Source: Streptococcus sp. DD12 (lineage in GTDB: Bacteria > Bacillota > Bacilli > Lactobacillales > Streptococcaceae). From it: a stretch of DNA of 64,000 nt. The notes under the pieces were generated by a model that worked only from the letters and a program-made list of their open reading frames with translations, ran no database searches and was not told where the DNA came from. Position 1 is the stretch's first letter, and each line of letters starts with the position of its first letter. Made by a program: the position numbers and the translations under genes. Shown here piece by piece: positions 38,818-47,526 of the stretch. The stretch covers positions 725,030-789,029 of the forward strand of contig NZ_KQ969495.1 of assembly GCF_001578885.1 (NCBI RefSeq), written 5' to 3'.

Positions 38818-38861
38818 AAATTCGCCTGTATGTTTAGCCCTTCCTCCCCAATTTCTGGCAT

Positions 38862-38899
38862 AAAAAAAGAAAGCCTGGCTTAAAATTTCCGGGCTTTCT
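38862..38899 (-). terminator. Terminator of the DUF1003 gene
   Basis: AGAAAGCCCGG/CCAGGCTTTCT stem with one mismatch and a 10-nt loop, followed by T7 on the minus strand. Confidence 0.85.
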
Positions 38900-38911
38900 A
38901 CAGTCCACAGC

Positions 38912-39592
38912 TTATTTTGGAAGCTTGCTTTGTTTTAATTCTTCTTGGAGTTGAGAGACTTGGTGGCTCAGGCTGACCAGCATCTCCATTTGCAATTCTT
39001 GCACGCGCAAAAGGTCAGACTGGTCGGATTGAACCACGTGGTCCATTTTCTTGTGCAAGGACTGAATCTCTTCTTCAGACCGTCTATTGACCAGAAAATC
39101 GTTTTTGGCTTGCAAACGATCATAGTCAGAGGCACGGTTCTGACTCATCATAATGAGAGGCGCTTGAACAGCCGCCAGGGTGGACAGGGCCAGATTGAGC
39201 AAAATAAAAGGGTATTTATCAAAGGCCCAAGCCGCTGGTGCTAAAAGATTGTAAAGCATCCAGATCAGCATGAAGGCCAAAAAGGACAAGATGAAGGTCC
39301 AAGACCCTCCAAACTTTGCCACCACATCTGCAATGCGTTGCCCAAAGGTAATCTTACTGTCCAGCTGTTCTTGGATGTCTAGGGTCTGTGCCCGATTTTC
39401 CTGGTCAACTTTATCATAACTGTGTCGAATATGGTCGTTTTTTTCATTGGCTTGCGTGATGATTTCTTCTAAATGTTCTAGACGCCACTGAGCCAGATCA
39501 ACATGTGAAATGTGTGAACTTTCTGTTAACTCTGAATGGTGTTCTAGGATATATTGACGTACGCCAGGATCAATCGTGCGTAATTCTACCAT
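38912..39592 (-). CDS. DUF1003 domain-containing membrane protein
   Basis: 226 residues with two central transmembrane segments. The pair FGGSWTFILSFLAFMLIWMLYN and YPFILLNLALSTLAAVQAPLIMMSQNR is the DUF1003 signature. The N-terminus is cytoplasmic and charged, and the C-terminus (LLRVQELQMEMLVSLSHQVSQLQEEL) is probably a coiled coil. Function unknown. It lies 0.1 kb downstream of ridA but a terminator separates them, so it is likely monocistronic. Confidence 0.88.
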   Translation of the reverse strand: MVELRTIDPGVRQYILEHHSELTESSHISHVDLAQWRLEHLEEIITQANEKNDHIRHSYDKVDQENRAQTLDIQEQLDSKITFGQRIADVVAKFGGSWTFILSFLAFMLIWMLYNLLAPAAWAFDKYPFILLNLALSTLAAVQAPLIMMSQNRASDYDRLQAKNDFLVNRRSEEEIQSLHKKMDHVVQSDQSDLLRVQELQMEMLVSLSHQVSQLQEELKQSKLPK

Positions 39593-39609
39593 GCTAAGGT
39601 CCTTTCCCT

Positions 39610-39667
39610 AAAAAAAAGAGTAGACTTGACCGAGATTAAAAGACTAATCTGGGTCATCTTTCTACTC
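39610..39667 (-). terminator. Terminator of ridA
   Basis: Long stem: GAGTAGA/TCTACTC outer arms, then GACC/GGTC and AGATTA/TTAATCT inner arms, followed by seven or more T on the minus strand. Confidence 0.85.
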
Positions 39668-39705
39668 CTGCTTACCGACGTGACTATCTTGTCTCTGATG
39701 ACAGC

Positions 39706-40086
39706 TTAGTCTAGTTCGGCGATGACTTCAATTTCGACCTTAACGTCCTTTGGTAGACGGGCTACTTCAACACAAGACCGAGCTGGAAAGGCCGACGCAA
39801 AGGCTGTGGCATAAACTTCATTGAAGGCCACAAAGTCATTGATGTCACTTAGGAAGCAAGTGGTTTTAACCACATGGTCAAAATCTGTTCCTGCCTCTGT
39901 AAGGATTGCCTGCACATTTTTGAGAACCTGCTTAGTTTGCGCCTGAATCGTGTCACCCACAATTTCTCCTGTCTCAGGTGAGAGAGGCACTTGCCCTGAA
40001 GCAAACAAGAGGTTGCCTACGATGCGACCTTGTACGTATGGCCCCAAGGCTTTAGGGGCTTTATCGGTATGCACAACTTTTGCCAT
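39706..40086 (-). CDS. ridA: RidA family enamine/imine deaminase
   Basis: 126-residue YjgF/RidA protein that hydrolyses reactive 2-aminoacrylate and related enamines, protecting pyridoxal-phosphate enzymes. Features are APKALGPYVQGRIVGNLLFASGQVPL, the substrate arginine in PARSCVEVARLPKDVKVEIEVIA and the conserved final Glu. The start is put at 40086 with AAGGAG 7 nt upstream. An extended -10 (TGGTATAAT, hexamer 40126-40121) precedes it. Confidence 0.93.
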   Translation of the reverse strand: MAKVVHTDKAPKALGPYVQGRIVGNLLFASGQVPLSPETGEIVGDTIQAQTKQVLKNVQAILTEAGTDFDHVVKTTCFLSDINDFVAFNEVYATAFASAFPARSCVEVARLPKDVKVEIEVIAELD

Positions 40087-40245
40087 GTAAAAACTCCTTT
40101 TCATCAGTAAAATCACCCTTATTATACCAAAGTCGAGAGGTGATGAAAAGAACTCTTAATGAAAAATTGTGTGATGAGTCTTTAGAATGCTTTTGCCCTC
40201 CTGCCTAGCCGAAAAATCTGAGCCCATTGCCTTTTGTAACAGGTC

Positions 40246-40275
40246 CTAAAGAAAGCCTTAACGACAAGGCTTTCT
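40246..40275 (-). terminator. Probable terminator of the murF operon
   Basis: GAAAGCCTT/AAGGCTTTC stem (40251-40274) followed by TTTAGG on the minus strand; the T-run is short. Confidence 0.5.
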
Positions 40276-40989
40276 TTAGTCTATGGGGAGTTCAGCTTTC
40301 ACTGTTTCTAAGACCCTTCTGGACCTTTTTTCACCTCGCCTAAAGAGGGCATGAATCAACAGTAACATGGCGCTTAACAAGCCAGAAACCACAAGGTAAT
40401 TGAGCCAAATATGGTCATCAGGCATGATGGGTGGGTGTTTTAGAAGCCCGTAATTGCCACCTGTTAGGGCATTGACACCCAGCAAAAAAGCATCTAAAGC
40501 AAAAGTCCAAAGCACTAAGGTCCCAGCAGACAAACGCTCGCTACCAAAGTGTCGCAACAGATAGACCAGACCATTAACCAAAAGACAATAATGCCCCAGC
40601 AGAAAGGAAAAACTCGTAATATGAGGAAAGCTATAGGGGTCAAAAACTGGATAACCCAAGGCAAAGGCCGCCCCACTCACGCCTAAGAGGGCAAAATACT
40701 GCTTCAAAGGCCAACGATCTGGTAAGAAAACCAAAGCAAACATGGCCAAACGGCAATGGTAGAAAGGCAGGCTATTAGACAAGGGAATGTGATGAGAGAG
40801 ATACCAGCCGTATAAAATCAGCAATTGAAAAATCTGGAGGCCTAAAAAACACTTGCGGTAACTGTCTTTTTTATAGGATACAAGCGTCAAAGTAACCAGG
40901 CCGATAAAGACCATAACAATGACCAGGTACCAAAAAACTGAAATAGTCGGTGGTTGGGTCTGGTGTGTGGTTAAAAAGTCAGACATCAT
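40276..40989 (-). CDS. YwaF/TIGR02206 family membrane protein
   Basis: 237-residue membrane protein with about seven hydrophobic segments. It matches the YwaF type: a central LPFYHCRLAMFALVF and FPHITSFSFLLGHYCLLVNGLVYLL. The function of the family is unknown. The ATG overlaps the stop of the polymerase-like gene by 4 nt, so translation should be coupled. It is the third gene of the murF unit. Confidence 0.78.
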   Translation of the reverse strand: MMSDFLTTHQTQPPTISVFWYLVIVMVFIGLVTLTLVSYKKDSYRKCFLGLQIFQLLILYGWYLSHHIPLSNSLPFYHCRLAMFALVFLPDRWPLKQYFALLGVSGAAFALGYPVFDPYSFPHITSFSFLLGHYCLLVNGLVYLLRHFGSERLSAGTLVLWTFALDAFLLGVNALTGGNYGLLKHPPIMPDDHIWLNYLVVSGLLSAMLLLIHALFRRGEKRSRRVLETVKAELPID

Positions 40990-42206
40990 GTTCTGGCCTT
41001 AAACCTCCTTTGGACACGACTATAGGGCTGAGACAGCCTCTCTTCTGCCGGTGTTTGGTTAGGCTCACTAGCCAAAGGTTGGGCAAAATAAGGGAACAAG
41101 AGAATACTCATCATGGTAATATCTACCCCATAACTTTCAATCATAGCAATACCAAAGGCTAATAGGATAAAAATCATGTGGAAATAGCTAAATCGCTTGC
41201 GAATGACTTCTGCAGCTATCATCAAAGGAAAGAGCAGGTAAGCAATCAAACCATTTCGCAAAAGCGCATCGACATAGAAATTTTCATTAGTAATCAGAAC
41301 CCCATCTGGGTAGGAAAGCCAGGGAACGTTTTGTGGAAAGAGTCCAATCGGTGTGACTTCTAAATACTGGTGAGCATTTGCCAAACGCCCTGTCACGATA
41401 CGGTTAACAAAAACCAACAAGGGGTGCTGTGGCTGGAACCAATAAGAAAAAGTTACCCCACAAATAAAAATCACAGCCACAATACTAAGAATGACAGAAC
41501 CTCTCACAAAATACTGACTCAAAAAGGGCTTGAAAAGGTAGGCCAGAGTGATGACAACGAAACTATAAAAGACAATTTGAGAATCTGTCACCGCATAAAT
41601 CAGACAAGCCCAGAGGGCAAGCACGAGGATTTCCAACAAAGACCGCCCTTTTTTGGCCATCAAGATATAGTCTATGGCCAAACTCAACATAAACATAGCC
41701 AGTGAGTTGGGAGGGCCAAAACCGTAAGAATAGCGAAACTTATCCATTTCTCCCACTTGAGGCGTTTGCCCATCAGGTAAATAGCCTTTTAGGTAAAAGA
41801 AAAAAACAAGACAAGCAATCACTAGTTTTGCTGTGAAAAACCGTCTAATCAGCTGCCTATCCGTACGGTCGACAGCTACAGACAAAAGAAAGAAGGTAGC
41901 CATTGAAGCACTCGGTTCTCGCCACAAAAGGAGAAGACTAAGCAGGGTCACACCAAGCGCAATTTTATGTAGCCTAGGCCACTGATGGCGGTAGCCACTC
42001 CAAACAAAAACAAAACCTGACAGACCGATAGAGGTCCACCACAAAGGATTCTTAAATTCCCAAGGCAGATAGCGAGGGGATATGAAAGACATCACCATAG
42101 CAAGGACAAAAGCCAGCGTATAGGTGCCTTGAAAGAGCTTATCTGAATCCTTGGTAAAGGCCTCGCCCTTGGCTTGCAGTGTTCGGATTCTTTGTTTTAA
42201 TGTCAT
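40986..42206 (-). CDS. Wzy/O-antigen-polymerase-like membrane protein
   Basis: 406-residue protein with roughly ten hydrophobic segments and a large extracellular-type loop containing YLEVTPIGLFPQNVP and NENFYVDALLRNGLIAYLLFP. That layout is typical of Wzy-like polysaccharide polymerases and O-antigen ligases. It would act at the outer face of the membrane on lipid-linked glycans. The start is set at 42206; ribosome-binding signals are ambiguous (a TTG at 42218 is 2 nt from AGGAG). It lies 18 nt after murF and before a YwaF-like gene. No capsule locus surrounds it. Family assignment is by topology and weak motifs only. Confidence 0.6.
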   Translation of the reverse strand: MTLKQRIRTLQAKGEAFTKDSDKLFQGTYTLAFVLAMVMSFISPRYLPWEFKNPLWWTSIGLSGFVFVWSGYRHQWPRLHKIALGVTLLSLLLLWREPSASMATFFLLSVAVDRTDRQLIRRFFTAKLVIACLVFFFYLKGYLPDGQTPQVGEMDKFRYSYGFGPPNSLAMFMLSLAIDYILMAKKGRSLLEILVLALWACLIYAVTDSQIVFYSFVVITLAYLFKPFLSQYFVRGSVILSIVAVIFICGVTFSYWFQPQHPLLVFVNRIVTGRLANAHQYLEVTPIGLFPQNVPWLSYPDGVLITNENFYVDALLRNGLIAYLLFPLMIAAEVIRKRFSYFHMIFILLAFGIAMIESYGVDITMMSILLFPYFAQPLASEPNQTPAEERLSQPYSRVQRRFKART

Positions 42207-42224
42207 GAGAATTCCCAAAACTCC

Positions 42225-43607
42225 TTATTCTTTTTCTGTTGACGCCTTTTCCAATCTCGCCACTAGGTTTTCTAAATGCATGGAATGGCTTCCCTTAATC
42301 AAAATCTGGTCCTTAGCTTCTAAAATCTCCTCTACCCGTGCCACCATGTCTTCGAACTGGTCTTCGTTTTCAGTTTTCTTGAAATAATAAACCCGCCCGA
42401 GTGGGAACATCTGTCCGGCATACTGGGCCAATTCCGCATAGTCCTCCCCGTAAAAAATCAGAGAATGGAAATCTTCCGGAGACAGACTGGTTAAGAGCTG
42501 CGTGTGCAGGGCAACAGAATCAGGTCCCAACTCTTTCATGTCACCCAAAACAACTAGCTTTTTCCCACCGTCTGCGATAGGCAATTTGGAAAAGGTCTCT
42601 AAGACCAAACGTGTGGCAGTCGGATTGGCATTATAGACATCTGACAAAATCTCTGCGCCATTGGCTGCCTGCTTCCACTCCGTACGGTTTTGGGTTAATT
42701 CCAGATGAGCCAAAGCATCACGGATGTCCGCTTCATCAATAGACAAGAGTTGGCCGATATAGGCTGCGAGCATGGCATTCCAGGCATTATAGCGACCCGT
42801 TACCGGCAGGTGAATGGCCTCTTCAAGGAAGTTAGTCTTAAAGTCTAAAGCGTTTTTATGCTCGACATAGTCAGTGACAAAAATATCAGCATCCGGTCCA
42901 AAATGGATAACCTTTTGTTCTTTGGGTAAAAAAGGTGCTAGCACAGGGTCTGCTGGCGCAATGAGGATGCCATCGCCATCCATGCCCTCTGTGATTTGTA
43001 ACTTTCCTTGAGCGATTTTCTCACGACTGCCAAAAAATTCCAAATGCGCTTCGCCAATCAAGGTAACCACTCCGATATGAGGCTTGGCAATCTCAGACAA
43101 GAGCTTGATATCCCCCATGTGGTCTTGGCCCATTTCTAGCACGATTTTCTCGGTATCATCAGGCATATGCAAGGCCGTATAGGGTAGGCCGATTTCATTG
43201 TTGTAATTTCCTTGGGTCTTATAGGTTTTATAGGCTTTAGCCAAGACAGCTGCTATCATGTCCTTAGTGGTTGTTTTCCCATTAGACCCTGTTACAGCGA
43301 TGACATCTACTCCCTGCTTTTCGAGATAATAGCTGGCCAGCTCTTGAAAAGCCTTAAGGCATTCAGCCACCAAAAGATAAGGCCGCCCGACAATAGGCTT
43401 TTCCGTAAAGGTGACACTTGCCCCATTGGCAAAGGCTGTCTCGATAAATTCATGCCCATCTCGTTGCCCTTGAAGAGGTAAAAAGATATCTCCTGCTTTT
43501 ATCTTGCGCGAATCAAATTCGATATTTCCTACTTGCCCCTGTGGCCAAGCAATTTCACTGGGGCTTGCCCCAACTACCTGTGCAATTTCTTCAATCGTCA
43601 GTCTCAT
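42225..43607 (-). CDS. murF: UDP-MurNAc-tripeptide--D-Ala-D-Ala ligase
   Basis: 460-residue Mur ligase that adds D-Ala-D-Ala to UDP-MurNAc-tripeptide, the last cytoplasmic step of the peptidoglycan precursor. ATP-binding motif VIAVTGSNGKTTTKDM; then YNNEIGLPYTALHM, LEMGQDHMGDI and VYNANPTATRL. Length is normal. The promoter is an extended -10 (TGTTATAAT) in the leader, and AAGGAG precedes the ATG. First gene of a three-gene unit. Confidence 0.97.
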   Translation of the reverse strand: MRLTIEEIAQVVGASPSEIAWPQGQVGNIEFDSRKIKAGDIFLPLQGQRDGHEFIETAFANGASVTFTEKPIVGRPYLLVAECLKAFQELASYYLEKQGVDVIAVTGSNGKTTTKDMIAAVLAKAYKTYKTQGNYNNEIGLPYTALHMPDDTEKIVLEMGQDHMGDIKLLSEIAKPHIGVVTLIGEAHLEFFGSREKIAQGKLQITEGMDGDGILIAPADPVLAPFLPKEQKVIHFGPDADIFVTDYVEHKNALDFKTNFLEEAIHLPVTGRYNAWNAMLAAYIGQLLSIDEADIRDALAHLELTQNRTEWKQAANGAEILSDVYNANPTATRLVLETFSKLPIADGGKKLVVLGDMKELGPDSVALHTQLLTSLSPEDFHSLIFYGEDYAELAQYAGQMFPLGRVYYFKKTENEDQFEDMVARVEEILEAKDQILIKGSHSMHLENLVARLEKASTEKE

Positions 43608-43777
43608 GTTGACTCCTTTTCTTTACAGACAATCGCCTTTATTATAACATATTTCAGTTTTATGACCGTAAGTCCTACAAAAAAACAAGAGCATTGGCTT
43701 ACAAGACTTCTGTTTCTTTTTAAAATTAGGCTATTCATCATGTTTTCAAGCTTTCTATTACCTATTGTTCAAGGCAC

Positions 43778-43805
43778 AAAAAAACCAACTTCAAAAGAAG
43801 TCGGT
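43778..43805 (-). terminator. Terminator of pflA
   Basis: ACCGACTTC/GAAGTTGGT stem with a 4-nt loop, followed by T7 on the minus strand. Confidence 0.85.
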
Positions 43806-43841
43806 CTAAATCCTAAAACCCAGTCTAGGACCTGCATTTTT

Positions 43842-44630
43842 CTATTCCGCAATCCGCTTGAGATAGTCTTGATAAGACTCCGTCTGCATCAATTCTTTCG
43901 CATTTTTAACCCGTGCAGCTGTTGGCGGTTTTACCCCTTCTAGGGGGTAGGGAATGCCCAGCTCCCGCCACTTGAACTCACCCATGGTGTGGTAAGGCAA
44001 AACCTCAAACTTATCCACGGATTTCAGCGTTTTGACAAAAGCGCCCAAGTCTTTTAGGTCCTCATCAATATCCGTCAGGCCAGGCACCAAGACATGGCGA
44101 ATCCACATAGGCACGCCTTTGTCTGAAAGGTATTGGGCACATGCCAAGATATTACGATTGGTCTGTTTGGTGACAAACTTATGTTGTTCTTCACGGATTT
44201 CCTTGATATCCAGCAAGACCAAGTCGGTCACTGCCAAAAGACGGTCAAATTTCTCTAAATAGTCTGGCTTATTTCGAAAAGGCATGGCACAAGTATCTAA
44301 GGTACAGTGAATCCCCTGTTCCTTGGCTTTGGTAAAAAGCGCTGTCACAAAATCAATCTGCAAGAGGGCCTCACCACCTGAAACCGTGATCCCACCATTT
44401 TTTCCCCAAAAATGCCGATATCCGACCGCTTCTCGCAAGACGTCATCAACCGTCCGCTCTCTGGCTTTGTTGCTTTCCATCTCCCAGGTGTCAGGATTAT
44501 GACAATATTGGCAACGCATCTTACAGCCCTGCATAAAGACAATAAAACGAACCCCAGGACCATCCACAGTCCCAAAACTTTCCGTTGAATGCACTAGCCC
44601 TGTGACATTGCCATAATCTACTGCCGTCAT
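43842..44630 (-). CDS. pflA: Pyruvate formate-lyase activating enzyme
   Basis: 262-residue radical SAM enzyme that puts the glycyl radical on pyruvate formate-lyase for anaerobic mixed-acid fermentation. The cluster motif is CKMRCQYC (Cys 36, 40, 43) after VHSTESFGTVDGPGVRFIVFMQG. SGGEALLQ and DIKEIREE follow. The start is set at 44630 (AGAGGT 7 nt upstream), matching the usual streptococcal length. An ATG 18 nt earlier is also in frame. The -10 TATAAT is at 44667-44662. Its pfl partner is not in the window. Confidence 0.95.
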   Translation of the reverse strand: MTAVDYGNVTGLVHSTESFGTVDGPGVRFIVFMQGCKMRCQYCHNPDTWEMESNKARERTVDDVLREAVGYRHFWGKNGGITVSGGEALLQIDFVTALFTKAKEQGIHCTLDTCAMPFRNKPDYLEKFDRLLAVTDLVLLDIKEIREEQHKFVTKQTNRNILACAQYLSDKGVPMWIRHVLVPGLTDIDEDLKDLGAFVKTLKSVDKFEVLPYHTMGEFKWRELGIPYPLEGVKPPTAARVKNAKELMQTESYQDYLKRIAE

Positions 44631-44661
44631 GCCTGTAACCTCTTCCATTCTTAATACCCTC

Positions 44662-44669
44662 ATTATACC
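44662..44669 (-). promoter_or_regulatory. pflA promoter
   Basis: GGTATAAT on the minus strand, about 31 nt before the start codon. The gap 44670-44768 upstream shows nothing else. Confidence 0.55.
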
Positions 44670-44770
44670 ACCATCGCGTCCAAAAAGACTAGCAATAAGT
44701 CTAAGAAAAGACGACCGCCACCTTGAGCCCTTCTCATCCGTTCCACTGAGTGAGGGCTGTGAAAGACAAG

Positions 44771-44802
44771 AAACCACCTGAAGCATCTCCTTCAGGTGGT
44801 TT
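44771..44802 (-). terminator. Terminator of the CNNM/CBS gene
   Basis: AAACCACCTGAA/TTCAGGTGGTTT stem with an 8-nt loop, T-rich exit on the minus strand. Confidence 0.8.
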
Positions 44803-44876
44803 AGGTTATGTCATGTTGTTGATGCTTTTTAAAATTCTCACCTTTATCAAGCAAGGTGCCTTAAGGTGACTAAAGC

Positions 44877-46211
44877 CTAGTCTACCTCTGAACTGTGAGG
44901 GGCATCGGAGATCGTCAGTTTGAGTTTAACCACTCGGCCATCCTTGACCTTGTTATTAACAAAGGTCAATAATTTATCCTCTGCGACGACTTCATAGACT
45001 TCTTTATCATCAGGTCCAGGAATGGAGCCAACTCCTGTCAGGTAGTAACCCGCAATCGTATCCACATCATCGCTCTCAAGCTCCGTCTCGAAATACTCAT
45101 TAAAGTCATTGAGCGTCATGGTACCACGTACAATATAGGTCGCCTCACCAATCTCACGCACTTCTACTTCGGCCTTGTCGGTTTCGTCATCAATTTCGCC
45201 GACAATTTCTTCCAGCAAGTCCTCTAAGGTGACAAGACCGGCCATCCCACCGTATTCATCTAGCAAAATAGCCATCTGATTGTGCGTGGTTCGGAAATCT
45301 TTGAGCAACTCATCCACAAAAATCGTCTCAGGAACAAAAAGAGGGTCTTGAAGAATTTTTCTCAGATTTAAATCATCGAAACCTTCCTTGAAGCCTGCAT
45401 CCAAGAGGCGCTTCGTGTGAATAATCCCAATGATTTTATCCTTATCATCATCATAGACGGGCACCCGCGAAAAGGTATGGTCAAGAATTTCAGCGACAAC
45501 CGCACGTGCCGGGTCATTGATGTCCACCATAAAGGCATCCGTCCGAGGCACCATGACTTCTCGAGCCATGAGGGAATCTAATGAAAAGACCCCTTGTAGC
45601 ATATCAATTTCTTCTGCGTCTAGACTGGCTTCGCTGTTGGTCAGCATGTATTCAATCTCATCCCGCGTCATTTTTTCATCAGCATCATCGAAGGTCATCG
45701 GTGTTAAACGGCTCAAAAGATTCGTTGAAGCCGATAAGAGCCAAACAAAGGGACTGACCACTTTTCCAAGGAGGATAACAACCGGCGCTGCCACAATAGC
45801 CAGACGGTCTTTGAGGTTCATAGCGATGCGCTTAGGATAAAGCTCCCCAAGCACAATAGAAATGTAGGTCAAAAAGACCAGGGAAACAATGCTTCCGACT
45901 GTCTTGGCACCTTCAGAAGCACCCAGCCATTTAGCGACAATCTCCGCTAAAGACTCTGACAAACTCGCCCCAGACAGGAGGGTTATCAGGGTGATGCCTA
46001 CTTGGATAGTGGACAAAAAGTTGTTAGGGTTTTCCAAAACCTTAAGCAGACGGATATATTTTTTATCGCCTTCTTCAGCCTTTTGCTCCACGCGCGCCCG
46101 ATTGAGGGAAACCATGGCCATTTCAGTGGCAGAGAAAAAAGCATTTAGCAGGGTTAAGACAAACAGTAATAAAAATTGTAAAATAATCGACTGACTGCTG
46201 GGGTCTTCCAT
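44877..46211 (-). CDS. CNNM transmembrane and CBS domain protein (hemolysin C / CorC family)
   Basis: 444-residue membrane protein. The DUF21/CNNM domain has four hydrophobic segments (residues 5-190, beginning FVLTLLNAFFSATEMAMVSLNRAR). Two CBS domains follow (MVPRTDAFMVDI... and LLKDFRTTHNQMAILLDEYGG), then a CorC_HlyC C-terminal domain. Such proteins are linked to Mg2+ export or homeostasis, and the old name hemolysin is misleading. The start is set at 46211 with AAGGAG 8 nt upstream; a TTG at 46217 is unlikely. Upstream is the AI-2E family gene, behind its own terminator. Confidence 0.9.
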   Translation of the reverse strand: MEDPSSQSIILQFLLLFVLTLLNAFFSATEMAMVSLNRARVEQKAEEGDKKYIRLLKVLENPNNFLSTIQVGITLITLLSGASLSESLAEIVAKWLGASEGAKTVGSIVSLVFLTYISIVLGELYPKRIAMNLKDRLAIVAAPVVILLGKVVSPFVWLLSASTNLLSRLTPMTFDDADEKMTRDEIEYMLTNSEASLDAEEIDMLQGVFSLDSLMAREVMVPRTDAFMVDINDPARAVVAEILDHTFSRVPVYDDDKDKIIGIIHTKRLLDAGFKEGFDDLNLRKILQDPLFVPETIFVDELLKDFRTTHNQMAILLDEYGGMAGLVTLEDLLEEIVGEIDDETDKAEVEVREIGEATYIVRGTMTLNDFNEYFETELESDDVDTIAGYYLTGVGSIPGPDDKEVYEVVAEDKLLTFVNNKVKDGRVVKLKLTISDAPHSSEVD

Positions 46212-46256
46212 CGTCAATTCTCCTTTAATTCATAAAATGTTATTCCATTATAGCAC

Positions 46257-46282
46257 AAAGACTAGCCATAAGGCTAGTCTTT
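46257..46282 (-). terminator. Probable terminator of the AI-2E family gene
   Basis: AAAGACTAGCC/GGCTAGTCTTT stem with a 4-nt loop overlapping the stop codon. The T-run after it is poor. Confidence 0.55.
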
Positions 46283-47393
46283 AATCATCTAAGAGTTTTG
46301 ATTGGCTGAGTTTAAATTGACGACGTTCCTCTGCTAAGCGGTAAATGAACTTAACGATTTCCTTAAGAATGGCATAGACTGGAACGACTACAATCATACC
46401 GACTAGACCGGCAACATTGGAGCCGACAACCAAGAGCACCATGATGGTCAATGGGTGAACGGCTACTGCACCACCAACCACCCGTGGGTAGATAATCATT
46501 CCATCAATCTGTTGGAGAATGACGACATAAATCAAAGCAATCAACATCTTATTAAAGTCGGTCCCTGCGTAGGCTATAATGACCGGCAAGAGACCTAGAT
46601 AAGGCCCAATGTAAGGAATAACATTTAAAAAGGCCAAAATCAAGGCAAAAATCAGGGCGTAACGGATACCCAAAATCATATAACCCAGATAAGAAAAGAC
46701 GAAGATGAAAAGGGAATTCATGGCCACACCAAAAATATAGTGCGAAATCGCCGCATTCATATCCTTTAACAAGGGGACAATCTTATACTTGTCCGTCTTT
46801 AACACCTTATCTTCAACAAAGGGCAGAATAGTTTTACCATCTTTAAGCAAGTAAAACATAAAAATCGGTGCAATCACAATGGCCATCAGAATACTAGTGA
46901 CGGTTCCGATGATGCTGCTCACACTAATCGTGACACCACTGACAAGATTTTGCAAGATGTCCACATAAGACCAATTTAACTGTTGCAGAGCTTTTTGCAC
47001 ATTGATGTTTTCAAACAAGGGATTTTGTTGCAACTTAGACAGGTACTGTTGGAAATTCGTATAGATATCTTGGCTAGAGTTGATTAACTGATTTAACTGG
47101 TCAATCACATTTGGAATAAAACTATTGACCGCTAAAACAACCAAAATGACTAAGAGAACCAAGGTGGCTAAGGTGCCCCAAAGGCGTGACACATGCAAGT
47201 CCTCTTCTAGCCAGGTCACCAGAGGGTTAAAGACATAATAGAGAAATCCACCGATAATAAAAGGAATGACAAAGGTCTGAAAAGCGCCGACAAAGGGCGT
47301 AAACACTTCAGACATGTAAGTCCACAATAGGATAATGGCTGTAACAGCTAAAATTTCAATCGTCCAAAAAAATAAACGGCTCTTTTGAAACAC
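46281..47393 (-). CDS. AI-2E family transporter (UPF0118)
   Basis: 370-residue membrane protein of the AI-2 exporter / TqsA-like family with about eight hydrophobic segments. Typical parts are FVIPFIIGGFLYYVFNPLV near the start, and AFLNVIPYIGPYLGLLPVI plus MIIYPRVVGGAVAVHPLTIMVLLVVGSNVAGLVG toward the end. Members export small molecules or exchange ions; the substrate here is unknown and the quorum-sensing name is not proof. Monocistronic. Confidence 0.88.
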   Translation of the reverse strand: MFQKSRLFFWTIEILAVTAIILLWTYMSEVFTPFVGAFQTFVIPFIIGGFLYYVFNPLVTWLEEDLHVSRLWGTLATLVLLVILVVLAVNSFIPNVIDQLNQLINSSQDIYTNFQQYLSKLQQNPLFENINVQKALQQLNWSYVDILQNLVSGVTISVSSIIGTVTSILMAIVIAPIFMFYLLKDGKTILPFVEDKVLKTDKYKIVPLLKDMNAAISHYIFGVAMNSLFIFVFSYLGYMILGIRYALIFALILAFLNVIPYIGPYLGLLPVIIAYAGTDFNKMLIALIYVVILQQIDGMIIYPRVVGGAVAVHPLTIMVLLVVGSNVAGLVGMIVVVPVYAILKEIVKFIYRLAEERRQFKLSQSKLLDD

Positions 47394-47487
47394 AAGATAC
47401 TCCTTTCTTTGCTATATTATATCATAAACTCACTCACAAACTCGCTCAAAACCGTTTCTCTCCTGCAAATCTTACCGAAAAGGATGT

Positions 47488-47495
47488 GGTATAAT
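47488..47495 (+). promoter_or_regulatory. Promoter of the ABC ATPase-DUF1294 pair
   Basis: TGGTATAATAG with TATAAT at 47490-47495, about 30 nt before the ATG; AAGGAG lies between. Confidence 0.65.
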
Positions 47496-47526
47496 AGAGC
47501 CACTAACAAAGAGCAAGGAGAAAGCA

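Noticed and set aside
44631..44786. N-terminal extension of pflA to 44786
   Set aside because: It would run upstream through the promoter (TATAAT at 44667-44662). The 262-residue form matches the family.
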